Shown here: in pieces, positions 43,725 to 56,844 of the stretch | Layout of the letters: every line of letters begins with the position of its first letter | Position numbering within the stretch: position 1 is the first letter of the stretch | DNA from: Anastrepha obliqua | Lineage: Eukaryota > Arthropoda > Insecta > Diptera > Tephritidae | Length of the DNA: 64,000 bases | Direction of reading: 5' to 3' | Assembly: GCF_027943255.1 (NCBI RefSeq) | Contig: NC_072894.1 | Span: 128,641,601 to 128,705,600 of the forward strand | Notes under the pieces: generated by a model | What the model was told of the DNA's origin: nothing | The model's database searches: none | The model's input: the letters and a program-made list of their open reading frames with translations, nothing else | Translations under genes and position numbers: made by a program

Positions 43725-46430
43725 CCAGTCTCGAACTTGCTATATAGTTTCAGTATAGTTTGCTATACAACTTTGATAGATTTCAAAAATGTGCGCCAGT
43801 ATTTTTTTCTTTCACTAATAAACTGACCACATAAACTAACAGTCTTTTCAGCGCAGCAAAACCTGTTATTTCATTTAGAGTAAAGAAATACTTTTTAAGG
43901 TAAGTTTCCTAAATCTATTCGAATGGCACGCCACGGCAAGCGGAGTTACTACATCTTAAGTTCGCATCAATACGTCTATTACATTGAAAAACTCTAACAC
44001 ACCCACTTTTGCACCATTTGATGTCTTCACCTGCTTTTATGAGTTGAAATCCATATAATTTTCCAAGAACTTTCGGTCAAATACTAAAGGGCCGCCTCAT
44101 CTGAAATGAGGATTAGGTAAATAATTTATGAAATTGGTTCAGCCCTTCAAGGTTGGCGTTTTATATTTCCTTTAGAAGAAACGGGACTCTAGTAACCTTT
44201 TATTGGGTAGGGGACACTTTTAAATGTTCTATATCAATTTGCATACTTCCTCATATTACTCCTCTTCAGAATATTTTTAAATTCTCAAATAACTCTCTGT
44301 ATACAAATAAGTGAAAATATAAGTAAGCAACGAGGACGAGACTCAAAGTCATATTCGCTGGTGTGAATCAAAAGCATGGCGTCGGCTTGTGATCCCAGAC
44401 GTTGGAAGCAGTTGCTCCTTCGGTAATTTATATTGCACACAGACCACTCTTAACAATCAAAAAGTTGAGTTCAACAGTTCCTGTGTACTTATATACCAGT
44501 TTCTCTGTCTGTCTGTCTACACAACAGAGTAATAAAAGTTAGACAGTAAAATGTGAAAAAAGGAACGAACGACGATAGTTAAAGCATATAACCCAACTGG
44601 TCAGGTAAATCCACAACATTGAAAGTTGTGACTGTGGAAAGTTGCGAACACTGGCGACGCTCAATGATAGACTGAATGGGCAACCACCGGACAATGGCAA
44701 CAAATTCATCAACACAAATCCACAGTCAGACTCATAACGAATATTCACATAGAAGTTTGCGTTTCGTACAGCGAATGACTACAACGACGATAGTTAAGAC
44801 AAGAAAATAACAACAATGTTTAATGTTATGAGACAAGGATTTTTGGGGGGAATGTTGTTACTATTTTTTTTCTTTATTCATTTCGGACATTTGTCAGAAA
44901 CGCCAGCTAGCAAGTCCCGGCGGTATGAGTTGGTGGGTGAAACCACAGCCAATCCAACCAAGCATGCCGCAAAGTGTTTGGATGTCATTAGAGGGCGAAG
45001 GAGGGTGGTGCAGTCAAGGCTCCAACACCTGGAGCCGGGTTGAGGTTGCAAGGATAAGTAAACAAACAAAAAAGCGAAAGAAAACATTGCGGCCACTGGC
45101 AAAAAAATGTGGCGAAAAATGAATGTAAACAACCAAACAAGAAAAACATCATCAAACCAAATTTGCTGGAAGGAGGAATATGCAATCGCAATCAAGTGGA
45201 TGTAGAAACGTAAATATGTGTATTTTTGGACTAACTTAGATTTATCAGTGGGAATTCGACGTCGGAGGAAGAGGATTACTGGGCAAAGCATAAGGACATG
45301 CAGGTAAAGCAGCATAAAGGATTTTGCGGCAAAAATCCAAACACACACATCCGTACACACTCCCACTTCGCTTTGTAGCCGTCAAAATAATGCGTTTAAA
45401 TGGTTTATCCAAGTTTGCGAGTAATAAAAATGGCAGCCGACGCTATCTGACTGACTGACTAGCTAGCTGGCTGACAGTGAGTAATGAAAAAAGTTGTACC
45501 CTTTAGCGTTATTTTGTTTCAGTACCTGATGGACCCGTTTGAAACTCCTAGTTGACTGTGTTGGGGCTCGGTTGGAATTTTTATGTCGTTTCGTAAGTTA
45601 ATGGTATGCAAAACTAACTACGAAAATCAAAGCAGCTATGAGCAGATCACCGAGCTCACCTTTAGTGCTCAGTAGCGTTGTAGAAAAGGCGGGACTTTTT
45701 CTTTTCTAAATAAGATGAACTTGTTTTAGAAAAGAACTAACTTCTCGAACGTCAGGTCCAAGTCGGTGGCTCTAAATCTTATCTGATTGGTTTAATATTC
45801 AAATTTGGTATGTTTTGGGTAACTTCATATTTCTAGAGGGTGTCCCGATGAACACAAAACAATTCACAAATACCGGCCCCATTGATGCACATGTGTATGT
45901 ATGTATGTAACTTAATTATGTCCACATCTATGAGTAAATTTGCATATTTCGTGTTATTTTGGGGAACTCAACTTTATCCATTTACATATTTGCTCTGCCG
46001 CTCCGAAGTTGCTCATTTAACTTTTTTGTGTAAGCATTTCAACCAACACAAAAATTTTGATCGATTTCAATTACTCAGTGATGTGTAAGAGACGGATAGG
46101 AAAATCACATTAAAATGGAAAAGGAAGTACGTAGACGTAAAATCAATTGCAAACATAATAAAAAGCAAAATGTTTTTCCACTTCAACTGGCTATCTAATT
46201 AAAATTACACACTCATACACTACAAATCTATTTATGAATGTATAAGTAAATTAAACCGGGCTGACCGTTTTGTATCATAGTCGTATGCAGAATCTCAGCA
46301 GCCATGGGAAAAAATAGCAAATACTCGTACGTGGTGTAGCTGAGTGGGCCTCTATATGACTGTGCGTACGTTCAGGGAGTCGCAGGCTTGACACCCACTT
46401 GCCTTAGAAACATAAAACGGTATACGATAA
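43725..46430. other. Non-coding stretch, no supported gene
   Basis: The longest frame (44878-45366, minus, 162 codons) is rich in Phe and Leu with membrane-like stretches, but it overlaps plus-strand frames and has no family signature. A possible tRNA-like fragment lies at 46335-46400 (GTGTAGCTGAGTGGGC, then CAGGCTTGACACCC). Confidence 0.45.
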
Positions 46431-46439
46431 GTCAAGTTT

Positions 46440-46984
46440 TGTTATGTGGAATAACCACATCTATGGTACAATAGGCAAGGTCTATGGTATGCTACGATCA
46501 TTATGGACTAGTCAGCACTTTGCCCCAGTAAAAATTCGACTGCTTTTAGCAAGAACGTTCTTAATACTTTATGGTTGTGAGCTGTATGTCGATTGTGATA
46601 GTCTATGTCGTAGTAAGCTTAATTCCCTTTACAAAATGTTGCTAGATACGTGTATTGTATAAAACGCCATGAGCACATATCCGCTTTTTCTAAACTAATA
46701 TACTCCATACGGTTTAATGACTTGCTAAAGTTGAAGTGTTTAACACTTCTCCACAAAGGCATTACTTTCTGGAGCCCAAGTTCCTTATGGACCGACTTCA
46801 ATTTGCAAAATCGTCTCGAGCTCTTAACTTACTTAGTATGAAATAGTTGCCTAGTATCAGAACGTCAGTTCTTGTGCTTGCTGCTCGCCTTTGGAACCTC
46901 CTAGCACTGAAAATCAAAATAATCAGGAGCACACCGCGCTTTAGAAGTGAACTAATGCAATACTTTGTTGCCAATAGCTGCTAA
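46440..46984 (+). pseudogene. LINE C-terminal fragment (jockey/CR1-like)
   Basis: The segment starts NNHIYGTIGKVYGMLRSLW, then RLLLARTFLILYGCELY. After frame changes it reads YCIKRHEHISAFSKLI, then LKLKCLTLLHK, then AARLWNLLALKIKIIR and FRSELMQYF, ending in TAA at 46982. This is the order of the post-catalytic part of jockey/CR1-type LINE polymerases up to the natural C-terminus. Several frame breaks are present. It resembles in type, but not closely in sequence, the fragment at 3915-4340. Confidence 0.7.
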
Positions 46985-46989
46985 TATAT

Positions 46990-47640
46990 ACGCATATCTT
47001 TCTTTTCTTAAAGAGAAGAGCCCTAATAGAACCGCTTACGGGGTCCATCCAACTTCTTTGGGGGATGCAAGAGTACAGATCACTTCCTATGCCGCTGTCT
47101 GGTTCTCATCAGATTAGATGGTATATTTTTGAATGGGATGTATTGAGAATGGCCGAGCCACATTCTCTTTCCTCGCCAATCTGCTAATATTCTAAAAAAA
47201 CTCTGGTAAATTTAAAGAGAAGTAATGAATCCTTTCACTTTTACCTCTTTCTGCTTATCCTTTAAGTCGTCTCATGCATTCCATTTTACCATAGTCGGAA
47301 AAATGCGAACTGTAGTCATAACAAATTTTCGCATTGGTGGCATAGAAATTTTATTTAATCACAACTATTCATATGTAATTATATACAAAATTCTTCAAAT
47401 TGAGAATAGTTTTTCGATAAAAAGTTCTCTTTAGTCATCGAGGATGATTGGAGTTCTCTCAAAGCCAGTATGTGAATACCGTGACACTTCATTTCACTAT
47501 TAGAAGATGCCATGAGGAAGCTACTTTTGTCAGTTTTTGTTCACTGCCTTCAATCGGAGGAAAATCAAGGCTGCTGTTATGAGCTCAAGCTTTCGCGTGG
47601 CTACTGCATTGTCTCGTGATTTTACTAGGGCAGATGTGAA
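46990..47640. other. Non-coding stretch
   Basis: No supported gene. One 69-codon frame at 47225-47434 has no recognisable motif. Confidence 0.5.
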
Positions 47641-47760
47641 GTGCCATGAAAAAGCTCCTCATAAAAATATCTGCCGTTCGGAGTCGGCTTGAAACTGTAG
47701 GTCCCTCCAAAGACGCACACCACAACTAGGAGGAGGAGCAATTATTTGTTTTTTTTTTGT
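47641..47760 (+). mobile_element. SINE 3' half
   Basis: It contains TGCCATGAAAAAGCTCCTCA, CGTTCGGAGTCGGCTTGAAA and ACGCACACCACAACTAGGAG, and ends in ATTATTTG plus a T-run. This is the distal body and tail of the SINE at 42179-42490. The tRNA-like head is missing and there is an internal gap before the tail. Confidence 0.8.
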
Positions 47761-47764
47761 GTGA

Positions 47765-50700
47765 AGGTTATCGTCATTATACCACTTCAGGATTACTGGC
47801 ACTATTCGCCATAAGCGGTTGTAAAGAGTGGCACCTCTTTTTAACGAAAAGACAATCGATATTATTTGACTCCAAGTGAATTGTTGAAGATAAAATTGAT
47901 AACGAAGCGAGCTAAGTTCAGTCGATATTACTGTGGATGATTCTGCTGATAATTTTTATTCATATCTAACATATATTAGAATTTCGAAGTTAAGTCAAAT
48001 TCTTCTCAGATCAATGAACTGATTCCGCACTTGCATTCCATGCATGAAGTCTCCACCCACGGAATGTCTTTTTGCTAACGGATTTATCCAAAGTTAATTT
48101 AGAAAAGTGGCTCTTGAAAAAGAGATAAAGAATAAAAGTACATAAAAAAATTCAAGTCAATTGTGTGGCAATCGGAAAAAACGAAAGGCGAACAAATTCA
48201 ATAAATGACAGACAATGTAAAAACACTGCAAGATTCGCCTAACATATTTTGTTGCAAAAGTGGAAAAGGAAGAATTTAGATGAAAACCATCGAACTGCAA
48301 ATACACGCTTATTGCATGGTGAATGGATAAACAGTAGCACAGAAAAATACGTGTACGGAAGGAAAACAGCTTTCAGATGATGAAGACAGATGGCGGCGCT
48401 TGTGAGTGGTCTGCTGTTGCGAGGCGAAGAGAAAGGACGATGGTGCTAAAGTGTTGTTGCAGAAAAGCGAAAATGTTGCAGCTGCTGGCAATAATTCAGT
48501 AAACGCTTCGAGTGCACAAATGCACACACACATACACAGACACAAGTCCACATACCACATTTTTTTGCTTGCAACGTGCGTGTGAGGGAATGCACACAGA
48601 TTGAAAATGAAAGATAGAGTCAATGAGTGTGGCAACAAGCATTAAATAAAAATTACGAAAAAAGAGCGAATAAAAAAGAAAATAAAGTAAAAATTCCGAG
48701 CAAGCGGAAGAGGAAAGCAAAAATTCGCATGCGTACCCAACACTGGGAGGAAGTGACCGAGAAATATAGCCTCAGCACTAACAATCAACGACTGCCGGCT
48801 ATTGCGGCATCCCCTGTAAGCACGGTTGCCGTTATAGTTGTTGCATGCCATACGTGGCGCCGCCAACTGGCCATAGGGCAAGTAGCGCCGTCAGCAAGGA
48901 CAGCAGATGAAGAAAAGAGCGACTGCGACATATTGCTGAGCAAGGACGCGAAACATCGTTAACAACTGCAACTGCAACAACAACAACACGTATACGCGCT
49001 ACAATTATACGAACTAACAAATAGCGGGCTTGTTGTTGTTGTGAAACAAAAAGAGAAAGAGCACTTTCAATCAACTGGCAATGGCATAAAATAGCAACAA
49101 AGCGGGTGCAAAAACAGAAAAAAAAACAAACAGTGACAACTTCGAGGCGCAAAACAAAAACAAGTGCAATAATATTATACTATTATAGTTGTGTTGTGTT
49201 GCAAGTCTGGCGGAGTGGAAGGTGTCTGTGTGAATTGATTGCAGAATTGCGAAATGAAATTAAAGTCACTGATAATGAGATACACGTCACAGAGCCAACA
49301 ACAACGTAAATAAGAGTAACAAAATCAGTGGAAACACTCACGCAACGGTACCCATTCTAAGAGGCGCAATTGAGGCATTGGTGGTGCAGCAGCCAGATAT
49401 GAATGCAACGAACTGCAGCTTAAATATTGAGTGCTTACGAATTGGGAGGAGAGCAGGACGCAACTGGAAGGGCAATGTTGCCAATGTGGCAGGAGCATGA
49501 ATTGCATACCAACGCCAATAAAATTGATTACTTTGCTTGTTGCCGCAACAGCCGACATTCTTGCACCGCTCGCCACCCTTCGAACTCTTCGCCATGAGGC
49601 AATGCAATGCCATTTAGCTGCTGCTTCGACTTGCTGGCCATACTTACTTTTGGCAGCTCATTCAAGGCAATTTTGATTTGTCATTGAATAAGCCAAATGC
49701 GTTTCGAATAATGATCGGCTAAGGCAATGTGAGAGTCGTAATAGAGAGCTGCTGAAACATCTATTTCGCTTTTCCTTCTTTGTGTTTGTGCTTGTGCGGT
49801 AGCAAAATTTAATTAAGTTAACATTGCATGTCCGCTGATTTCGAAAAAATAAGGGGGCTGGTGCAGAAATTTATTTAAAATTTATAACTGCTCGGTGGTA
49901 AGAAACATGGAATATGAAGAAATGGCATTCGCTTGTTCGAGGTTAGTTCCTTTGGCAGTTCTCAGGACAATTAGGAAAAATTTAAAAATTTTATATGAAA
50001 AATTTTCTTGATAGGGCCAACATTTGTTAAGTGGCCAAAAAAGAGGCACTGATATTTTTGTTTTTAATGGGGACCCTGAAAAAGAACTATAACTTTCTCT
50101 TGTTTTTTGAGTCTTCCTAGTGCACATATTGTTACGCGCGAATGAAATGATTCATCTTAAGGGCTTCAATCTTTTCATCTGCATAACATCGATCGCTCGG
50201 TGCATCCCATTTCAAGAGTTCAACCGATGGTTGGGATCAGATTGTGCAAGTCTATGCTTAAATTGTCGACTTACTAAAATTTGTTTGCAGCACCCATTTT
50301 TACGGAATTTGCGGTTGCTGCAGCACGGCTATTTTTTAGATCTTCAGATGTGAAACTTTATTTCCGTAGTGTGTATGGAACTCAGTCTCGTCTTCCTGTA
50401 TATGCATGTATGAAGCAGAAGCACGTTCTGCCATTATTTTATTATTACACACATATACACATTCCTAATGAGCAAGTCAAATTAAGTTCGAAGTTCTTTG
50501 TTTCTGTATAAAAAGTGGCAAAAAAGCTGTACGCTTAAATACCTGCACTGGAGCAGCACGCACTTAACAAAAAGTAAAAAAAGAAAGCGAGCATGAAACG
50601 TTTTGCTATAATTCAAGTTAGCGTTGTAGTTGGTGTTGCCAGCGTGAAAAAGTAACTGCCGACTAAAAGAGAATTGCCACGAAAATTTTTGGTACGTGAT

Positions 50701-53700
50701 ATTTGCTCTGGAATATGTGCACATTACACGCTACCCGCTTTCGAGTCGGCTCTGGACTGGACTCACATACATGGGATACGTGCATGCATACCTTGTGAGA
50801 TGAAAATGAGCAAGAAAATTTCCTACTTGAGGAAATATTTTTCACTTTTTGCCAGCAACTCACAAACTCTGAAGCCACACGTCTGCGGAACAATCAAGCA
50901 TCCTCCTGCCACATGCGAGTACACACACTCTGTCATAAAAGTACCGGGAAGGAGTTTAAAAATTCAAAAACAAAACATAATGTCAGACGATATTTCTTCA
51001 AACAAGGCCAGACTGAAGTAAGTAAACGCATGCGTTCTGTTCCACGAGGGCACACGATTTAACCAAACTCAAGAAATAATATCATAAAACCTCCTATTCA
51101 CTTGATTTGGTTCGAGCTGACTTTCTTCGCTTTCCGAAACTCAAATTAACACTTTGAAGCAACAGCTGTCCATTGGTAGAAGACCAAAGGGAATGTGCGA
51201 TGAAAACTGACATCGACTCCGGAAATTGCGTTCGAAAAATATTTTGACGGCCACTATTAACACACATTATTAACACCCACTATTTTTTTTATAAAAGTAT
51301 AGTTTACACTATAACAAGAACTATATATCGCAAAGTTTTAAATTCTGTACACAGATTTTAAAATTTTAAAATTTTTAGCTAGAAATTGTTTGAGGTTACA
51401 AACTTTTGACACAATTTTTAAATTTGTTTTGAAAATTTGATCAAATTTGTTGAAAATTGTATCAATATTTTCATCGCAATACCTTTTTAAAAAAAGTAGT
51501 CGTTGTTTATAATCTTTTAACTGGGCGTATGCGAGGAGAAATCGTAGGGTACCAATTAAGCTTAAGAATTACGAATTAGAGCAAACACGTTTAGATAGAT
51601 AATAAATATATCCTCTCCCACCAAGCGATTCCCGTTACTTTTTTGACAGAACGTACCCCTACTTGTCGGTAAAATGCTAAACGCTACACGTTGCCATCGT
51701 GCTATGGTGCGTGCGTGTGTGTTTGTATGCAAATAAGTATATGATCCTTGCTTCTCGGCCTCCCGCTTTGCTGACATTCGAAGTTTCTAAGCGACCATTG
51801 GGAATTTTCTAATGGAGTTCTCGATACCTTTTTTGCGCATTTATTCTGCCATATTTTTGCTTTAGACATTGTTATTGCTGTAAAAATTAACTTAGCCATC
51901 AGGGAGAAGAAAGTTGAAGTAAACAAAGAGACTAAGCATATTTGGGAGGGATTAAAAAGTGAGTGAAATAGAATATATAACATTTACATATGTAAATGAG
52001 CGGTGAGCGGTGAGCAAAAGCAGGTGCGATGAGGTCGAAGATTATGGTAATTTATATGCGCGAAGGCTCCAAGAAGCGTTTGTTAAGCGAAAAAAGATGA
52101 AGTGGGTTTTGTGATTTTTAAATGGATTTGTAAAACTAAATTAACTCAGTGAAATAAAAACGATTGCTTTGCTGATATTGTTGCTGAAACACTCCCAATA
52201 GAGGCTGCTTTGATTATAAAGGAATAGGATGAAAAAGGTAAGCAAATAAATAAAATTCCGAACAATTAAAAAAAATGCATCATTAAATGCCTAAACTATG
52301 AAATCAAGTGACAGGTCTACATTGTGGGCAGAATGCATCGGTAGTTTCAACCTTAGCTTAAAAAAATTAACAACATCCAGCAGCCAGCTTGTTACGAAAC
52401 GCTTGCGTGCGTTTGACACGCCTTTCAATTTACAGAAATTATAGTCACGTGCTTGATTTGCAACCCAGCACAGAACAACAACCTCATTGCGCAACAGAGC
52501 CAACTGTTAAAATAGATGAGAAAAACACTCAGTAGAGCAATAAAAAATGGTCACAGTTGCGATGCCGCCAACGAGAAGCGGCAGCAGATTTCTAACGAAT
52601 ACGGTGACTGCCTGACTATAAACCGCGGCTTTGAGGCAGTTAAATATGCCACGAGTGCTGCGCTGAAAAATGTGCGTCTTAGTGGAAATTCAGCCATTAG
52701 GAGTACGTTGTATGTGGAGCGGCGACGGAACAGGGGGAAAAGCACGAGCGGTAATGAAAGTGAGACAGTAGAAATGTCACTTAAGAAATGAAATATTTGC
52801 TGCACTCAAACACTAGCATGCACTTGGCTATTGTTGCTGTACAAAAACAACGACAGCTCGACTGATGCCATGCATGCTTTTACACTCGTTACATTACTTC
52901 TTTTTCATTCTTTATTCCTTTTCAATAGAAGTGTCGCCCTTTGTGAGTGCTGCATTATTTGCAATTTTTTGCGCTCTTTCATTTGGCCATTTGCCGTTCA
53001 TCGCATCACGCAACATCAACTAATGGTAAATGACCCAAGTACTTATCTCGAATTCGTGGTGTATATTCACATGATCGGGTGTTCATGTATTATAGTAAAA
53101 TAAATAAATGAAAATAAAAATGAAAAAAATGGGGAAAGTTTGTAATGAAAAATTACTACCCTACAGTCGTTTGTATTTTTGAGTTACGTTTAGTACCAGT
53201 AAAATTTTACTATTTTATAGCAGCATACGAATTTCCCTCTGGCATTTTCATGCCACCTATAAAGTACATAAATGTATAAAGTCATTTAATATTTAGAATC
53301 GCCTCTCAGGAGTTCTATTACTAGTAGTCACTTAAAAACCGAACGTTGACTTTGCCAAGTGCCAAATTTTCCACCAACTTTGGGCTACTCTATGTGCCAC
53401 TACCGCTGACCGCTGGTGCGTACATTTATGTGTTTAACGAAGCTGCAACCCAACACATCAAAAGCAACTTTGTCCAAGCCAAACGCCGCTGAGCTGCAGA
53501 AAGTCACATTCTGAGAGTTAATGGCGAAGGTTCTCATTACGTCGATGTAGTGGAACAGTAACGAATACTTGAGGGCTCAACTTTCTAGGTGGTTGCAGAG
53601 ATAATAAAAAGTAAAGAAGTATAGCAGTAGCATTGGCTGCAGCCGAACGATGTAGCAGCCTCAAAATGATGAAAAACGAGTAGAGTGCATCGCTCGCTTA

Positions 53701-55345
53701 TGAGAGGAAGTCAACTCAACATTGCAGGGGAAATCTGAGCTGGTTAGTAAGAAAAATGTATGGCTTACAATTATCGATGTTTTGTTTAAAGCGAACTAGG
53801 CTTCATTGGAATAGTTTGTATCCAGTTTAAAAAGGAATCAGGGCTCGCCGTATTAAAAATTGTTAGTGAAATGCATTGAACATTCAGGCTAGCTCCGAAA
53901 TTCGGGTGAAATATTTTCAGGTTCAAATTAAATACTTAAATGAAAATATACATATTTATGGATACAAAAAAAGTATTTCAACCAAAATGAGTTGGATCAC
54001 TTAAAGGTTTTTGATATTCAGATGAACTGAATTAGTATTGGTTTCGAATTTACGAGTAGCCGAACTAGTTTAAAACCAGCGAAATTCCACGGTGGAGCTG
54101 TTGCACGAATTTTTACAAATATTTCTGTTTTTTTGCATACATGCATATGCAGTTTTGCAATGGGAAAAGGTGTTAAAACAAATATTCGACTTTTTATGCT
54201 CCGCTTAACGTCCGTTAGCGCTTCACACCAGCTTTCAGTTTTTCGTGTAGTTTTTGCCTTTTGAGTTATACGTTTTTGTTTTCTTCTTTGCGTTCATTCT
54301 CTCTCACTCTCTATTTTGGCTGTTTCTCCTCGCACCGATTAAGTGAATTCTATTGCTCCATGCCAAATTTCATATTTTTGTACACTTCCAAATCCCACTT
54401 TTTCCACCATACCTTTTGGACTAACAAGTTCCTGGTGGCTTAGGTTGCGAAAGATTTATGAATGAAGATGGCAGTTGGATTTTTCATTCCTCACTACCGG
54501 CTCCTTCGCACACACACACCTTCGCATATGCCACAGCGTGTGTTTGTGTTCGTTGTGCGGGCGTGCCTATGAAATATTTATGCTCGCATGGCGTGAAAGC
54601 CAAAAAATGAATACAAGACTGTCGTCTGCATTTGGGCAAGGTAGTAAAATAGTGGAAGTTATTGCTGTTGTTGCAGTGTGCGGAAATTATGAGAAATGTA
54701 CTCAAAACTACGACACAGATTTATTTAATGCTTTCGTCCTTCCAGTTCGTTTTGCTCGTTTTCTTCGCTCCTGTAGTTTTTGCAAAAGTGTCGTAACCGC
54801 CAGACTGAAGTAAAGTGTTGGAGAAATTTATATTTTAGGACACTAACCACTACATATTATTACACTCTGCTAGAGCTCGGTTAACTTTCAAGGATCTGCT
54901 ACTCATTTGAAATACCCCGCAGTAAAGTTACAAACATTTTTATTTTTGCACGTGTGTATGTGTCCACATCTATGTATGTATATGGGAGCATGTGCGCCGA
55001 TTTTTACAGAAATTGCGTATTATTAGGTCTAATGAGCGCACACGCTTACGTGATTGGTCGCATATTGGATTCTGCTCAGTTAACTAGTATGAATTTATTG
55101 CAACACTCAAAAAACCACAGAAACCTGCTTGGATTAATTTAACTTACCACGACGAATTCCTCAACCAGAGTTGGTACGTGGAGTCAAAAAACCTTAATTT
55201 CTATAGATGCGAACGTTAAGTGTGATACGCTCTGGTCGATAAACATTTCGTTTCCAAGACTCCAATGCGTCTATAGCTTTTGTGTACATCATCACTCCCT
55301 GGATCTTGCCTCAAAGTTGTACTATACCCCGGAAGGTACTATTGA
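47765..55345. other. Long non-coding stretch, no supported gene
   Basis: Many short overlapping frames on both strands, none with a recognisable domain. The part 48600-49320 is purine-rich and rich in CAACAACAA and AAAAC runs, with a 111-codon Lys/Arg-rich frame (48627-48962). This resembles the 5' untranslated leader DNA of large fly genes, but no splice or promoter evidence supports it. 51290-51500 is very AT-rich. Short TG runs are scattered. Confidence 0.45.
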
Positions 55346-55349
55346 AATA

Positions 55350-56558
55350 ACAGGTGGCGCTAAAGTAATCCTCCTATCAGAAAATGCTATACATTTTGCG
55401 AGTGACCCCTAATGTTAGTTCTGTTTTGACATTTGGGTAGTAAACACATGCGAAATACACGTTAATAAACAATGTTATGCTACACTGCTCCAGAACGCGG
55501 AATATTGCTGACTATTTATTTGACCAATAATCGGTCGGTGACTTTGGCACAACGTGAATTTCGTCGCAGATGTCCTCGCCGTCCAACGCCTACTGGTGAA
55601 ACACTGCGACGTTTAGCCGCTCGCCTCGAAGAGACTGGCCCAACACGAGATGCTGCCAGGCGTGGCAGACCCCGGAGTAGCCGTTCTGCAGAAAATATTG
55701 CTGCTGTAGCCGAGGATGTCATGGAAGCGCCGTCGACATCGACCAGACGACGTGCCACGCAAATGGGTATCAGTCGACGGTCTTTACAGCGAATTTTGGT
55801 ACAAGATTTGAAGATGTTTCCGTACAAAGTCCAGACGGTGCATTAGCTGTTAGCTGCTGACCGCCAATCGCGTCTAACATACGCTCAAGCCATCCTTAAT
55901 CACCACCAAGAGGAAGATGATTTTTCATCAAAAATAATCATGAGTGATGAGGCCCATTTCCAACTTAGCGGGTACGTAAATAAGCAAAATTTACGCTTCT
56001 GGGGTATTGAAAATCCGCGTGTAACGCACGAAGAGCCATTACACCCGCTCAAAGCCACTGTATGATGTGCTGTTTTCGCTGGAGGAGTCATCGGACCTTT
56101 TTTCTTCGAAGACGTCGCGGGCCAAACGGTTACTGTGAATGGTGAGCGCTACAGAGTAATGATCAACGAGTTCTTTTTACCGCAACTTGATGAATTGGGA
56201 TTGGAAAACATGTGGTTCCAACAGGACGGTGCAACGGCACACACTGCACGTGCCACAACCGATATGCTGAAGGATGCATTTCCCGGGCGCCTAATCTCCC
56301 ATTTTGGCGATTTGCACTGGCCAGAAAGATCGTCTGATTTGACCGCTCCAGACTTCTTTATGTGGGGCTTTTTGAAGTCGCGGGCTTATGTTAACAAGCC
56401 TCAGACTCTTGCAGCTCTTAAAGACAATATCCGTCAAGAATGTGAGGACCTATCGCCGGAAGTTTTGGCCAAAAGAGGTTCACTACTAGCTTTTTCGTTC
56501 ACAAAATAAGTGTTTCAACTTTCGTGTATCACTGGATTCTGTCTTGGCGAATACCTAG
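55350..56558 (+). mobile_element. DD41D mariner-type element with degenerate right end
   Basis: The left end reads ACAGGTGGCGCTAAAGTAAT. A decayed counterpart at 56534-56558 (GGATTCTGTCTTGGCG, then ACCTAG) fits its reverse complement loosely. TA lies near both outer ends. The length of 1.2 kb suits a nearly full element. The assignment to the DD41D group, known as the rosa-type mariners of fruit flies, comes from the transposase it contains. Confidence 0.75.
55472..56509 (+). pseudogene. DD41D mariner-type transposase with two premature stops
   Basis: The start at 55472 is followed by RGILLTIYLTNNRSVTLAQR, GETLRRLAARLEETG and RSAENIAAVAEDV, then MGISRRSLQRIL (helix-turn-helix region). A TAG at 55844-55846 and a TGA at 56063-56065 interrupt one otherwise continuous frame. 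IIMSDEAHF holds the first catalytic Asp, ENMWFQQDGATAHT the second and TAPDFFMWGF the third, with 41 residues between the last two. The C-terminus is shortened and probably frameshifted after EVLAK, ending at 56509 instead of carrying the usual GGxxxxIIF-type end. The catalytic triad is intact, so inactivation is by the stops and the tail. Confidence 0.9.
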
Positions 56559-56775
56559 TATTGGGCCTCGGCCCTCCTTAGTCCGCATAACTCTTTGCTA
56601 TGGCGGTTATGATTTCTTATTGGCTGTCAGAAAAAAGCCTTTTTTATTTGGTTTTTATATCCGCCAACACTATGCCATTTTCCAAATATTCCATATTGAG
56701 GAAATAATTTGTTCATAGCCGTTAGCTCCTTTGCTTAACACTCTTAGCAATTTTTGTATATTTTTCTTGTTTTTT

Positions 56776-56781
56776 TTTATT
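56776..56781 (-). terminator. Poly(A) signal AATAAA for the 56.8-58.0 kb gene
   Basis: AATAAA on the minus strand lies about 64 bases past the stop codon at 56845-56847. This is a normal distance for a short insect 3' UTR. No cleavage-site evidence beyond position. Confidence 0.6.
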
Positions 56782-56844
56782 AACACCAATATTTAATTAC
56801 AAGTACTACACATTTACAAAAACAAAAGAATTACTTATTCTATT

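Noticed and set aside
44878..45366. 162-codon hydrophobic minus-strand frame
   Set aside because: The Phe/Leu richness comes from T-rich DNA read in this frame. There is no motif, plus-strand frames overlap it, and there is no transcript evidence.
46335..46400. tRNA gene candidate (GTGTAGCTGAGTGGGC ... CAGGCTTGACACCC)
   Set aside because: No cloverleaf can be drawn and the B box is degenerate. At best it is a SINE head relic.
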